A stretch of DNA of 64,000 nucleotides, taken from positions 1-64,000 of the forward strand of contig CALUSG010000027.1 of NCBI GenBank assembly GCA_944323365.1, given 5' to 3'. Positions 16,178 through 25,570 of this stretch are shown piece after piece. The notes under the pieces are model-generated. The model searched no databases and was not told the DNA's origin. It was given only the letters and a program-made list of their open reading frames with translations. The position numbers were made by a program, and so were the translations under genes. This DNA is from Candidatus Gastranaerophilales bacterium. GTDB taxonomy: Bacteria; Cyanobacteriota; Vampirovibrionia; Gastranaerophilales; Gastranaerophilaceae. Every line of letters starts with the position of its first letter. Position 1 is the stretch's first letter.

Positions 16178-17458
16178 ATGACAGCAAATCAGTTAATCCG
16201 ACCAATTACAACAGAAGAAAAAGAACATCTTTTTATAGGCGGGTGTGATACTGTTGAATTGGCAGAAAAGTACGGAACACCTTTATATGTTATTGATGAG
16301 CAAACAATAAGAGCTGTATGTCGTGATTACAAACGTGCATTTTCAAAATATGAAAATGTCCGGTTTATGTTCGCCTCAAAAGCTCTTTGTACACTTGCAA
16401 CATCTCAGATTATTGCATCTGAAGGATTTGGATTTGATGTTGTGTCAGCAGGTGAAATTTATACTGTTTATAAAGCAAAAACAGATATGTCAAAGGTTTT
16501 GTTCAACGGCAATAACAAATCTCAAGAAGAACTTGATTTGGCTTTAAAACTTGGTGTAGGCAGAATCTCGGTCGATAATTTTACAGAACTTTCAATGCTG
16601 GATAATGCTGATATTTTGCTGAGAATTACACCCGGCATAGAATGCCATACGCATGAATATATTCAAACAGGTCACCTGGATTCAAAATTCGGATTTGATA
16701 TGTCCGGTATTGATGAGGCAGTTGAAATTATTTTAAAGAAAAATTTACGTTTGCACGGACTTCACGCACATATTGGCTCTCAAATCTTTGAAACAAAGGT
16801 TTATAGCGATGAGGTTGAAATTGTTGTCGATGAACTTGTAAGACTTAATAAAAAATTCGGGCTTAATCTTAATGAAATTAATCTTGGCGGAGGTTTGGGC
16901 GTTAAATATACCGAAGATGACTGCCCGCCGTCTATTGATGAAATCGCTGATGTGATTCTTTCTAAGCTGTATAAAGTTATTGAAAAACATAAAATTAATC
17001 CGCCTTTATTAATATTAGAACCGGGCAGAAGCATTGTTTCACCTGCCGGTGCTACCCTTTATAAAATCGGAGCCTCAAAACAAGTTCCAAATGGTACTAA
17101 ATATGTTGCTGTCGACGGCGGTATGGCTGATAACCCGAGACCGTCCATGTATAACTCAAAATATTCTGCGGTTATTGCTAATAAACCTTTTGATTTAGAC
17201 TCTTTACAAAAAGTTACAATTGCAGGAAGATTTTGTGAATCCGGAGATATTTTAATAAAAAATATTGAACTTCCAAATCCGCAAAAAAACGATATTTTAT
17301 GCGTTTTTAACACCGGTGCTTATAATTTTTCAATGGCTTCTAATTATAATAGAGTACAAAAACCCGCAATGGTACTTGTAAATAATTCACAATCTGATAT
17401 GATAGTAAAGAGAGAGACATTGGATGATTTAATTTCTCATGACAGGATTGTAATATGA
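16178..17458 (+). CDS. lysA: Diaminopimelate decarboxylase
   Basis: 426 residues, usual length. PLP enzyme that makes lysine from meso-diaminopimelate. Seen: the N-terminal YGTPLYVIDE, the PLP lysine in FASKALCT, HAHIGSQIF, the phosphate-binding GGGLGVKY, EPGRSIV, and the C-terminal GRFCESGDIL with its Cys and the NTGAYNFSMASNYN loop. Overlaps cdaA by ATGA, so both are cotranscribed. Confidence 0.95.
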   Translation: MTANQLIRPITTEEKEHLFIGGCDTVELAEKYGTPLYVIDEQTIRAVCRDYKRAFSKYENVRFMFASKALCTLATSQIIASEGFGFDVVSAGEIYTVYKAKTDMSKVLFNGNNKSQEELDLALKLGVGRISVDNFTELSMLDNADILLRITPGIECHTHEYIQTGHLDSKFGFDMSGIDEAVEIILKKNLRLHGLHAHIGSQIFETKVYSDEVEIVVDELVRLNKKFGLNLNEINLGGGLGVKYTEDDCPPSIDEIADVILSKLYKVIEKHKINPPLLILEPGRSIVSPAGATLYKIGASKQVPNGTKYVAVDGGMADNPRPSMYNSKYSAVIANKPFDLDSLQKVTIAGRFCESGDILIKNIELPNPQKNDILCVFNTGAYNFSMASNYNRVQKPAMVLVNNSQSDMIVKRETLDDLISHDRIVI

Positions 17459-18336
17459 TATCAGATATTTCAGCTTATATTTTTAGTTTATTTAATATGA
17501 TGGATTTGTCTTTTAACTGGATAAATATAGTTGAAATATTTATTATTGCTGTAATTTTGTACTTTTTGTATAATAAATTTATTAAAAATACCCAGTCCGA
17601 AAAATTTGTTAAAGGTGCTTTTTTCCTAATATTTTTATGGATTATAAGCGAGATTTTAATAAGATTTAATTTGAATATCCTCGGTGTTTTCTTAAAAACA
17701 ATTGTAACTTTTGTTTCTTTAAGTCTGATAGTCATATTCCAGCCGGAATTGCGGAGGTTTTTAGGATTTTTGGGACAGGTAGATTTTGTAAATAAACTTT
17801 TTAATAACAACAATAAAAACAACATTGATAAAAAAATTGATGTTGTGAAAGAAATTTTGGAAACAGTAAAATTTTGTTCAAAATCCCATACCGGTGCTCT
17901 GATAGTGTTTCAGGATGATTTAAGCAATACATATTACGATGTCGGTACTGAATTAAATGCGGATGTTTCGACAGAACTTTTACTGACAATTTTTCATCCA
18001 AATACCCCTTTGCACGACGGGGCTGTTGTAATAAACGGTGATAAAATTATATCAGCCGGAGTTTTGCTTCCTTTAACAGAAGATCCAAAATTAAGCTGGA
18101 AATATGGTACACGCCACAGAGCTGCCATAGGAATGTCTGAAGTGAGCAATGCTGCTTGTCTTGTCGTGTCTGAAGAAACAGGTGATGTTTCGGTTTGTGT
18201 TGACGGCACCTTGAAAAAATACGATGATCTGGTTACTTTAAAAGTTGATTTGGAAAATATTCTCGGGGTCAAACAAATTGAGGAAGATAAAACTGTTTTT
18301 AAGTTAAATAATTTTATTAGTTTGAAGAAAAAATAA
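17455..18336 (+). CDS. cdaA: Diadenylate cyclase (CdaA/DacA type)
   Basis: 293 residues: three N-terminal membrane helices (to about residue 90), then the DAC domain with the catalytic LHDGAVVI (DGA) and RHRAAIG (RHR) motifs. It makes cyclic di-AMP from ATP at the membrane, a second messenger for cell-wall and potassium homeostasis. Linkage with lysA, and with amino-sugar genes upstream, parallels the cdaA-glmM linkage of Firmicutes only loosely. Overlaps lysA by 4 nt. Confidence 0.92.
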   Translation: MISDISAYIFSLFNMMDLSFNWINIVEIFIIAVILYFLYNKFIKNTQSEKFVKGAFFLIFLWIISEILIRFNLNILGVFLKTIVTFVSLSLIVIFQPELRRFLGFLGQVDFVNKLFNNNNKNNIDKKIDVVKEILETVKFCSKSHTGALIVFQDDLSNTYYDVGTELNADVSTELLLTIFHPNTPLHDGAVVINGDKIISAGVLLPLTEDPKLSWKYGTRHRAAIGMSEVSNAACLVVSEETGDVSVCVDGTLKKYDDLVTLKVDLENILGVKQIEEDKTVFKLNNFISLKKK

Positions 18337-18337
18337 T

Positions 18338-19204
18338 ATGAAAAAAATACCGGTAAAAATTAAACTTGCAATGTTATTTCGGAAAATGATATTTTTGACG
18401 ATAGGAGCTTTTATTGCAGCGGCTGCTATTGAAGGGTTTTTAGCCCCAAATAATATTATTGATGGCGGTGTTGTAGGTATTTCCATGATTGCCAGTTATT
18501 TGTCAGGTAAAAATTTGGGACTTATCGTTATGGTTATAAATTTCCCGTTTCTTTGCCTTGCATTCACCAAAATGGGTAAAAAGTTTGTGTTACAAACTTT
18601 CTATGCTATTGTTATGTTCGCATTAGCTCTAAATTTATTCCACGGCCATTATGCAACAAATGATTTGCTGTTGGCAACTGTATTCGGCGGTATAATTTTA
18701 GGAGCGGGAGTCGGTATTATCCTGAAAAACGAAGGCTCGCTTGATGGTACAGAGATTCTGTCCCTCGTTTTGTCAAAAAAATGGGGATTATCGGTCGGTG
18801 AATTTATTATGGGACTTAATATATTCATCTATTGCGGTGCCGGGTTTGTTTTCGGCTGGGGTAAAGCAATGTACTCTATGCTTACTTATTTTATTGCTTA
18901 TAAAGTTATTGATATTGTCATGGAAGGGCTTAACAGTTCTAAAGCTGTTCGAATTATAAGCGATAAGTCCTATGAAATAGGACAGGCTTTAATCGATAAA
19001 TTAGATGTCGGTATTACATATTTATATGGTCAAGGCGGATATTCCAAAAAAGATAAAATGCTTATTTACTGCATAATCTCCCGTCTTGAAATGTCTAACA
19101 TGAAGGAAATAGTCAGAGAAATTGATCCGAATGCTTTTATGTCTATTGTAGATGTGCATGAAGCTTACGGGGCAAGATTACATAAACGTGTTGACAAGAT
19201 TTAA
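18338..19204 (+). CDS. YitT-family membrane protein
   Basis: 288 residues. The N-terminal YitT (DUF161) membrane part has GAFIAAAAIEGFLAPNNIIDGG and repeats of hydrophobic helices to about residue 195. The C-terminal DUF2179 region holds YGQGGYSKKDK and a regulatory-looking ferredoxin-like fold. Function unknown; widespread in Firmicutes and their neighbours. Starts 1 nt after the cdaA stop. Confidence 0.85.
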   Translation: MKKIPVKIKLAMLFRKMIFLTIGAFIAAAAIEGFLAPNNIIDGGVVGISMIASYLSGKNLGLIVMVINFPFLCLAFTKMGKKFVLQTFYAIVMFALALNLFHGHYATNDLLLATVFGGIILGAGVGIILKNEGSLDGTEILSLVLSKKWGLSVGEFIMGLNIFIYCGAGFVFGWGKAMYSMLTYFIAYKVIDIVMEGLNSSKAVRIISDKSYEIGQALIDKLDVGITYLYGQGGYSKKDKMLIYCIISRLEMSNMKEIVREIDPNAFMSIVDVHEAYGARLHKRVDKI

Positions 19205-19257
19205 TATTTTGACAATTTGTTGAAAATATAATATACTTTTTTTAATGAGGTAATAAT

Positions 19258-19605
19258 ATGGCTAAAAATATTGATACAGTTCCTATAGAAGTTTGCATAT
19301 TGACTGCTGACCATGATATTAAAGGTACTGTTCACGTTTCAAAATACACAAATACTAATCGTGAGTTGACAGATTTGCTGAATGATAGAGAAAGACGCTT
19401 TTTGGCAGTTACTAACGCTGAAATTTTCCCTAGAAATTCTAATCAATCTCCACGCAGATATAATTTTTTGGAAATTCACATGGACTATGTGTTAATGGTT
19501 CATCCGGTATCGCAAGCTGTGTTTAAAGATTCCGGTAAAACTCAAGAAGATATAGCAAGATTTAGAGATTTAAGACTTAAATTAAATCAAACAAAGCCTT
19601 TTTAA
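19258..19605 (+). CDS. Conserved hypothetical protein (possibly DUF6812-like)
   Basis: 115 residues, no signal or membrane segment; short beta strands then a C-terminal basic helix (FRDLRLKLN). The beginning reads as a small beta-barrel (VEVCILTADHDIKGTVHVS pattern spread over residues 11-30), reminiscent of DUF6812 proteins; this is a weak recollection. GAGG precedes the ATG by 8 nt. The next gene starts directly after its stop. Confidence 0.5.
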   Translation: MAKNIDTVPIEVCILTADHDIKGTVHVSKYTNTNRELTDLLNDRERRFLAVTNAEIFPRNSNQSPRRYNFLEIHMDYVLMVHPVSQAVFKDSGKTQEDIARFRDLRLKLNQTKPF

Positions 19606-20505
19606 ATGAAAGTTTTACTTGTTGATAATGTTAATAATGCCGCATTAGAAGTTTTTAGAGCCTCAAACTTCGAAACTGTTGTAATTCAAACATTAACTGA
19701 GGATGAATTGTGCAAAATTATAGCTGATTTTGATGCTATTTTGTTAAGAAATCATACTTATCTTAATGAAAAAGTGCTTTCTAATGCTAAAAAATTAAAA
19801 ATTATAGGCAGAGTAGGTGCCGGACTTGATAATATAGATTTGAATGCTGCAGCTAAATACAATATTCGGGTAATTAATTCACCTGACGGTAATACTATAG
19901 CAACGGCAGAACATACTTTTGCCATGATTTTAGCTTTGTCAAGGCATATACCTCAGGCTTGCGAATCTGTTTTTCAACGGAAATGGGAAAGAAGTAAATT
20001 TATCGGGAATAATCTTTTCGGAAAAACACTCGGTATTGTCGGGTTTGGACGAATAGGCTCACGTGTTGCAAAATATGCTAAGGCTTTTGACATGAATATT
20101 ATCGCTTTTACCAGGAAAAAGCTTGATAATGTGGTGTGTTTTGATTCCTTGGAAGAATTTTTGCCGTTATGTGATTATGTGTCTTTGCATTTGCCGCTTA
20201 ATAGTGATACTGCCGGAATTATTAATAAAAATACCATTAAATTGATGAAACCGGGGGCTAAATTAATAAATTGTGCCCGTGGCGGACTTGTTGTCGAAAA
20301 AGATTTGGCTGAAGCTCTTGAAAAAGGATTAATCTCCGGTGTCGCTACTGATGTTTTTGAAAAAGAACCGGATATTAAAGATTGTCCTTTATTAAATTTC
20401 CCTGACAAAGTTGTTGCTGTCCCTCATTTGGGGGCTAATACTATTGAAACACAAACCAAAGTCGCAATGGATATTGCGACTCAGGTTGTTAATTTTTTAA
20501 ATTAA
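19606..20505 (+). CDS. D-2-hydroxyacid dehydrogenase (SerA-like)
   Basis: 299 residues with NAD-binding GFGRIGSRVAKY, catalytic Arg in NCARGGLVVE, Glu in FEKEPD and His in VPHLGAN. The protein has no C-terminal ACT or ASB domain, so it is the short form. Likely 3-phosphoglycerate dehydrogenase for serine synthesis, but lactate or other 2-ketoacid reduction cannot be excluded. No Shine-Dalgarno beyond what lies in the upstream gene, and no gap to it (coupled). Its TAA interlocks with the convergent gene's TAA. Confidence 0.85.
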   Translation: MKVLLVDNVNNAALEVFRASNFETVVIQTLTEDELCKIIADFDAILLRNHTYLNEKVLSNAKKLKIIGRVGAGLDNIDLNAAAKYNIRVINSPDGNTIATAEHTFAMILALSRHIPQACESVFQRKWERSKFIGNNLFGKTLGIVGFGRIGSRVAKYAKAFDMNIIAFTRKKLDNVVCFDSLEEFLPLCDYVSLHLPLNSDTAGIINKNTIKLMKPGAKLINCARGGLVVEKDLAEALEKGLISGVATDVFEKEPDIKDCPLLNFPDKVVAVPHLGANTIETQTKVAMDIATQVVNFLN

Positions 20506-21236
20506 TGATTAATATGTTTGTAAGGGTTTAAAAGGTTGGTTGAAGATGTTACTATATCAAGATTTGCTCCTACGGGTGTTTCTATAGCCTTTTGTTCAGG
20601 TTTTTTCTCTTCCACAGAGCTTTCTTTTCCTTCTTGCATTTTTGCATTAAATTTAGGGTTTTGATTCATTTTCTTCTCAACCTTGCTTGCTAAAGGTGTT
20701 GCTATTAAAGGTACTACAACACGTTTTCCGATAATAGTTGCTGCCGCAAGGTCGATTACATATTTGAATGCTCCCATTGCTTTTGCTTTTACATCGTTAT
20801 CATATATTTTATCAAATACAGTTTTTCTTGTACGGTTTGCATTTTCTGCCATCTGTTTTGTATGTAGTTTTGCAGCAATGTCTTCTTTGATTTTCGGATT
20901 AAATGATTTCTTAAATAGTTTGTTAAATAGCGGACCGGACATCTTTCTCATTAATAAGAATAAAAGTATCTGTGCCGCAATCATCAAAACTCCGTTTGTT
21001 AAATCTAACGCTGCTACAAATCTTCTTTTTTCTTCAGGAATTTTTTTGTTATTTAAACTTTGGGTTACATATTTATAACAACCTATACCGTCTTTTAATA
21101 TAATTGATGCTACGGTTACTGTTCCGATTGTTTTATCAAAATCTTTATCAAATTTATTTGCTAAAGCTTTTACCGGGGCTAATTTTGAGCCGCCTCCTAT
21201 TACATATGCTCCGACTTTATTTATAGGATTAACCAT
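20502..21236 (-). CDS. Lineage-type hypothetical membrane-associated protein
   Basis: 244 residues from the ATG at 21236, which has GGGAGG eight bases upstream (a GTG three codons earlier is less likely). Gly-rich amphipathic segments near the N-terminus (KVGAYVIGGGSKL) and two to three hydrophobic helices (around residues 80-100 and 160-185) suggest membrane association; the tail is charged and disordered. Overlaps the upstream gene by 8 nt, so the two are a translationally coupled pair. No known family. Confidence 0.6.
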   Translation of the reverse strand: MVNPINKVGAYVIGGGSKLAPVKALANKFDKDFDKTIGTVTVASIILKDGIGCYKYVTQSLNNKKIPEEKRRFVAALDLTNGVLMIAAQILLFLLMRKMSGPLFNKLFKKSFNPKIKEDIAAKLHTKQMAENANRTRKTVFDKIYDNDVKAKAMGAFKYVIDLAAATIIGKRVVVPLIATPLASKVEKKMNQNPKFNAKMQEGKESSVEEKKPEQKAIETPVGANLDIVTSSTNLLNPYKHINH

Positions 21237-22707
21237 TGTTTTCACCTCCCTTAGAAGCTTTCTTTACTCCTGATAATTTCGGGAAGAACAATTCCATTGC
21301 TCTTGGATATACCCAGTTCAAGGCATTGCAGGTTATTGGTAAGGTTATGCCTACTCCTATTAAAATTTGGATAATTTGGCTTATTCCGCTAAAGTGGTTT
21401 TTTACAAATCCTTTATAGCCTTTGATTATATCTTTATGTATTTTTTTGCTTAATTTAGCTATATCTGAATTAAATGTATCTGTATCGTGAAGTATTCCTC
21501 TTAAGAATTTGTCATTTTCTTTGAATGAACATACTTTCTTTATTTTATCTATTGTTGTTCTGATTGTATTATCTTCTATAGCAGATTTTGGATCTAATTT
21601 ATCTAATGAGAATTTTGTTATTATTTTATCAAGTTCGGCATTCCTGTCTGTCATAACTTTAAAGTATTTTTGTTGTGTATATTTGCCATCGCAGACATCT
21701 TTGATTGAATCTATACGTTTTAATGTATTGTTTATTCTGCTTAGACGTACATCTTCAGGTCTGTCTAACAATTCTTGTAATATTTCTTTTATTTCAGGAT
21801 TTTGTTCTTTGTTTAACAGATCTTTTAAATATTTTTCCAAACCTTCAAAGTCTGTATTGTTTTTCATTTGGGAGTTCAAAACGTCTGAACTAAATATTTC
21901 TTTTAATTTATCTTCATTATTAATCAACAAGTCTGCACGTTTTGAATAGAATGTTAATTTATCATTGTCAAGTTTTAAATCCTTGGCATCTTTTATGTAA
22001 CTGTCAATTTGTTGGTTGATTAATTTTGCGAGAGCTTTGTTGTCTAAGTATCTGTCACCTATCTTAATTTTTCCGGTCGCTTCAAAGCTGTTAGTTAAAT
22101 CATCCAGCTGTTTGCTTCCTATTTCATCTGCCAATCCTTTTAATTTAGCTTTATATTCTGCCTTTTCTGCTTTAAATGCTTTTCTTCCTTTAGAGAATTG
22201 ACTCCAAAAACTTGGTTTTTTGGTATTTTGTTGACTTAATTCTGCTTTTGCTTTTCTTTTTAGTGTCGCATCACTGTTTAATACGCTTTGATCTACGTAT
22301 AAATCAACATGTTTTGCTAATTCAGGGTCGTTAAATATTTTATCTATCCATTTGTTTATTGGTACCAAAGCTCCAACTTGAAATAATACCGCTAATATAG
22401 CTGATATCGGCTGACGCATTGCTGTATACCATTTGGTATCTCTTACTTTTTTCTTTTCTTCTTCGGAAGCTCCTTTAGGGGCTTTTACAAATGGGTTAGT
22501 TCCTATTACAAACGGGGCTACCGCACCTGTTCCTATTGAATTTATTACTATACCGCCTATTTCCCCTTTTATTCCGTTAATTCTATCGAATACATTAAAG
22601 GCTTTTTTCCCCGGTAAATTATTTCTTATAAATCTAGAAATATCTCCTGTCCCTTGAAAATTCGGCTGCCTTAAATAAGCTTGACTTGTTGCATTTTCTA
22701 CTTTCAT
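21229..22707 (-). CDS. Lineage-type hypothetical protein with NFQGT motif and long helical body
   Basis: 492 residues. NFQGT sits at residues 16-20, the same position as NFKGT in the gene at 40749-41108. A Gly-rich hydrophobic stretch (GGIVINSIGTGAVAPFVIG, residues 50-70), a further hydrophobic segment near 95-120, about 280 residues of charged helices, and a C-terminal hydrophobic segment (IIQILIGVGITL). Membrane-anchored helical scaffold is inferred. The leader carries TATATATATA 11 nt before the ATG. No known family. Confidence 0.6.
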   Translation of the reverse strand: MKVENATSQAYLRQPNFQGTGDISRFIRNNLPGKKAFNVFDRINGIKGEIGGIVINSIGTGAVAPFVIGTNPFVKAPKGASEEEKKKVRDTKWYTAMRQPISAILAVLFQVGALVPINKWIDKIFNDPELAKHVDLYVDQSVLNSDATLKRKAKAELSQQNTKKPSFWSQFSKGRKAFKAEKAEYKAKLKGLADEIGSKQLDDLTNSFEATGKIKIGDRYLDNKALAKLINQQIDSYIKDAKDLKLDNDKLTFYSKRADLLINNEDKLKEIFSSDVLNSQMKNNTDFEGLEKYLKDLLNKEQNPEIKEILQELLDRPEDVRLSRINNTLKRIDSIKDVCDGKYTQQKYFKVMTDRNAELDKIITKFSLDKLDPKSAIEDNTIRTTIDKIKKVCSFKENDKFLRGILHDTDTFNSDIAKLSKKIHKDIIKGYKGFVKNHFSGISQIIQILIGVGITLPITCNALNWVYPRAMELFFPKLSGVKKASKGGENNG

Positions 22708-22917
22708 ACTACACCTTCTATATATATAGAACTAAAAACATTTTTAAATTTGCCTAAATTACCCCAAATATTAAGTTTTATTAAGCATATATTTTTATCA
22801 AACACCACTGATGCAGATAATCCCTAATATAATCATTATACTCCTTCATATTAATTGTCAATAACCCGCTTGAAAAATTTTGATAACGTAATAAAATATA
22901 TAAAAAAGGAATATTAT

Positions 22918-25092
22918 ATGAACACGATAATAAATAATATTAAGGCATTTTTTACATCATCAAGTACGGTAAAAATCAGTGCTTTGCTGGGGTTTACGAT
23001 TTTATTTACGGGAGTAATATCTTCGCAGATATACTTTTTTCAAAATATAATAGAAAACGGTATAAGCAAACGTGATATAATCGCCCAAAAAACTTTAACA
23101 GTCGTGGATGTAAAACGTACCGAGCAGCATAGAAAAGAAGTTGCATCACGTGTTGAACCAGTTTTAACAGCGGCCGAGGATGAATTTATAAAAACTAATT
23201 TGATTACAATGGAAAATTCTATTGTACAAATCAGGAAAAAAGATACCATGACATCTGTTAAACTTGAAGAATTAGGGATTCTGCTTGATTTGTCAGAAAA
23301 TCCAAAAAAAGAATTCATAACTTCATTTTTATTAAAATCAGATGATCAAAGTCTTCATGAAGTTTTTGATAAAGCAAATTTAACGCTGGATAAAATTTTG
23401 AGATCCGGAATTACAGAAAGCGATTACGAAAAAAACAATATAAATTTTTTGATAACCAATAATATGGTATCAAATGTTTCAAAACGTCAAATTTCAGTAA
23501 TCAGTGCATTATTAGAGCAGGTAATTGTACCGAATTTGGTAGTAGATGAGTTTGCTACTGAAATAGCCCGTAAAAATGCCATGAATTCAGTTAAACCTTA
23601 CGAAATAACCTTCCAAAAAGGTGATAAAATTTTATTTGAAGGAGAGCCGGTCACAAGGCTTAAAAGAGATGCTTTGCGTCAAGCCGGTTATAATGTTTAC
23701 GAGCTTAACTGGCATGGGCTAAGTGCCATATATATTCTTGTTCTTATGGCAACATTAATGTTTTTGGGTTATATGAAATTTTTTGAAAAGAAATTTTTAG
23801 AACCTAGATACATTGCTTTATCTGCTGTATTAACGCTTGTTTTGGCATTAATTGCGGCATTACTGCCCACGGGATTTTCACCTTATATATTGCCATTACC
23901 TGCTTATATGATTATTATGTCAATATTTTTAAACCCAAGGGTGGCATTTATTTCGACGGTAATTTTGTCAGCTGTATTATCAATAGGTATGCAGTACGAT
24001 GTGCAGTGGCTTATCGCATTTGTTCTGCTGACTGTTGTATCTATGATTACTATTTCTAGAATACATTTTTCAAGACGCTTTGATTTAATTAAAACAGGAT
24101 TTTATATCGGAATTGCAGCTGTTATCATTGTTTTAAGCATATATTTAATAGAAAAATGCCTTATAGAGGTAAGTAATATAATGGTAATTCAAAACTGCTG
24201 TTTAGTATTTTTGAACGGTATATTAAGCTCTATAATCGCACTGGGTTTGTTCCCGGTGTTTGAAAGCTGGTTTAAGATAATAACTCCATATGGTTTGGCA
24301 GAACTGGCAGACCATAACCAGCCGCTGTTAAAACGATTACAATTTGAGGCACCTGGCACATATCACCACAGTCTTATGGTGTCAAATCTGTGCGAGGCTG
24401 CTGCGGAAGCTATCGGGGCTAATCCTATTTTAGCAAGGGTCGGGGCTTTTTATCATGATATCGGAAAGCTTAAACGGCCGCTGTTTTTCGTGGAAAATCA
24501 ATCTTATTTCGGTATTGAAAATCCTCATAGCAAACTTAATCCAAGATTAAGTAAGATGGTTATTACAGCTCACCCGAAAGACGGTGTGGAAATTGCTAAA
24601 GAGTATGGCCTGCCGCCGATTATACATAATTTTATTTTACAACACCACGGAGAAGGACTTGCAAGTTATTTTTATAATCAGGCTGTTAAGGAGGAAGGAG
24701 CCGAAAACGTTAAAGAAGAACAATTCAGATACACCGGCCCTAAACCTAATACTAAAGAAACCGCTATTTTGATGATTGCAGATGCTGTTGAATCTGCCGT
24801 AAGATCGTTAAAAAATCCTACTCCTGAAGAAATTGATGCAATTATCGACAAAATTATTGTCGAAAGATTAAACGATACACAGCTTGCGGACAGTCCTTTG
24901 ACACTTCATGATATAAAAGTCATTGCGGCTACTTTTAGCAGAATTTTAAGAGGCATGCAGCATAATAGAATTAAATATCAGGAAAATTTAGCAGAAGAAT
25001 TCGATAAAAATAAAATAATCATGCCGACAAAACTTTTGGATGAGGATTTGGAAAATAAAATTAAGCAGTTGGAAAACCGTAATGAAGATTAA
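22918..25092 (+). CDS. 7TM-HD cyclic di-AMP phosphodiesterase-like protein (PgpH/YqfF family)
   Basis: 724 residues from the ATG at 22918 (AAAAGGA upstream). Architecture: one N-terminal membrane helix, a large extracytoplasmic 7TMR-HDED-type domain (about residues 50-265), seven membrane helices (about 270-470), and a C-terminal HD domain with HHSLMVSNL, YHDIGK and the late DAVESAVR block. Family members hydrolyse c-di-AMP, which would oppose the CdaA cyclase encoded at 17455-18336. Longer upstream readings lack a ribosome binding site. Followed by ybeY and dgkA in an overlapping operon, as in many bacteria. Confidence 0.9.
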   Translation: MNTIINNIKAFFTSSSTVKISALLGFTILFTGVISSQIYFFQNIIENGISKRDIIAQKTLTVVDVKRTEQHRKEVASRVEPVLTAAEDEFIKTNLITMENSIVQIRKKDTMTSVKLEELGILLDLSENPKKEFITSFLLKSDDQSLHEVFDKANLTLDKILRSGITESDYEKNNINFLITNNMVSNVSKRQISVISALLEQVIVPNLVVDEFATEIARKNAMNSVKPYEITFQKGDKILFEGEPVTRLKRDALRQAGYNVYELNWHGLSAIYILVLMATLMFLGYMKFFEKKFLEPRYIALSAVLTLVLALIAALLPTGFSPYILPLPAYMIIMSIFLNPRVAFISTVILSAVLSIGMQYDVQWLIAFVLLTVVSMITISRIHFSRRFDLIKTGFYIGIAAVIIVLSIYLIEKCLIEVSNIMVIQNCCLVFLNGILSSIIALGLFPVFESWFKIITPYGLAELADHNQPLLKRLQFEAPGTYHHSLMVSNLCEAAAEAIGANPILARVGAFYHDIGKLKRPLFFVENQSYFGIENPHSKLNPRLSKMVITAHPKDGVEIAKEYGLPPIIHNFILQHHGEGLASYFYNQAVKEEGAENVKEEQFRYTGPKPNTKETAILMIADAVESAVRSLKNPTPEEIDAIIDKIIVERLNDTQLADSPLTLHDIKVIAATFSRILRGMQHNRIKYQENLAEEFDKNKIIMPTKLLDEDLENKIKQLENRNED

Positions 25093-25570
25093 TGTATTTA
25101 GTGAAAATATCTGTGAAAATTTCGATATAAAAGAACGTAAATTTATTAATATTGCTAAAAGAATCCTTAGATTTTATCTCAGTGAAATTTACGAAAAGTC
25201 TTGTCTTAACGGTTTTGAGTTTGACACAATTACGTTCGATATTTTATACTGTGACAGTATAAAAACCCATGAAATAAATCGTGAATATAGAAAAAAAGAT
25301 TATCCGGCAGATATTATTACTTTTGCAATGTTTGCTGACAGTGAAGAAAAATTTGTTTTTGACGGCGAAATTAATTTAGGCGAAATCGTTATTGCTCTTG
25401 ATAAAGTTCAGGAAGAATCCGTTAAAAAAAATACTACTTTTGACCATGAACTTGCTTTTTTGATTAGTCACGGGATAATGCATTTATTGGGATTTGACCA
25501 TCAAACAGAAGAAGATTATAATTTTATTGTTGGAATTCAGAATAAGGCTTTGGAGTATGAGCAAATTTAA
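25082..25570 (+). CDS. ybeY: Endoribonuclease YbeY
   Basis: 162 residues from the ATG at 25082, which overlaps the HD gene by 11 nt. The zinc motif HGIMHLLGFDH matches the family HGxLHLxGxDH. It acts in 16S rRNA 3' maturation and ribosome quality control. Order HD protein-ybeY-dgkA is the standard conserved cluster. Confidence 0.95.
   Translation: MKINVFSENICENFDIKERKFINIAKRILRFYLSEIYEKSCLNGFEFDTITFDILYCDSIKTHEINREYRKKDYPADIITFAMFADSEEKFVFDGEINLGEIVIALDKVQEESVKKNTTFDHELAFLISHGIMHLLGFDHQTEEDYNFIVGIQNKALEYEQI

Noticed and set aside
22784-22852. 22-codon minus-strand open frame near a TTGACA/TATAAT pair in the 22708-22917 gap
   Set aside because: The ATG lies between the -35 and -10 (15-nt spacing), so it cannot be expressed from them; no other support.
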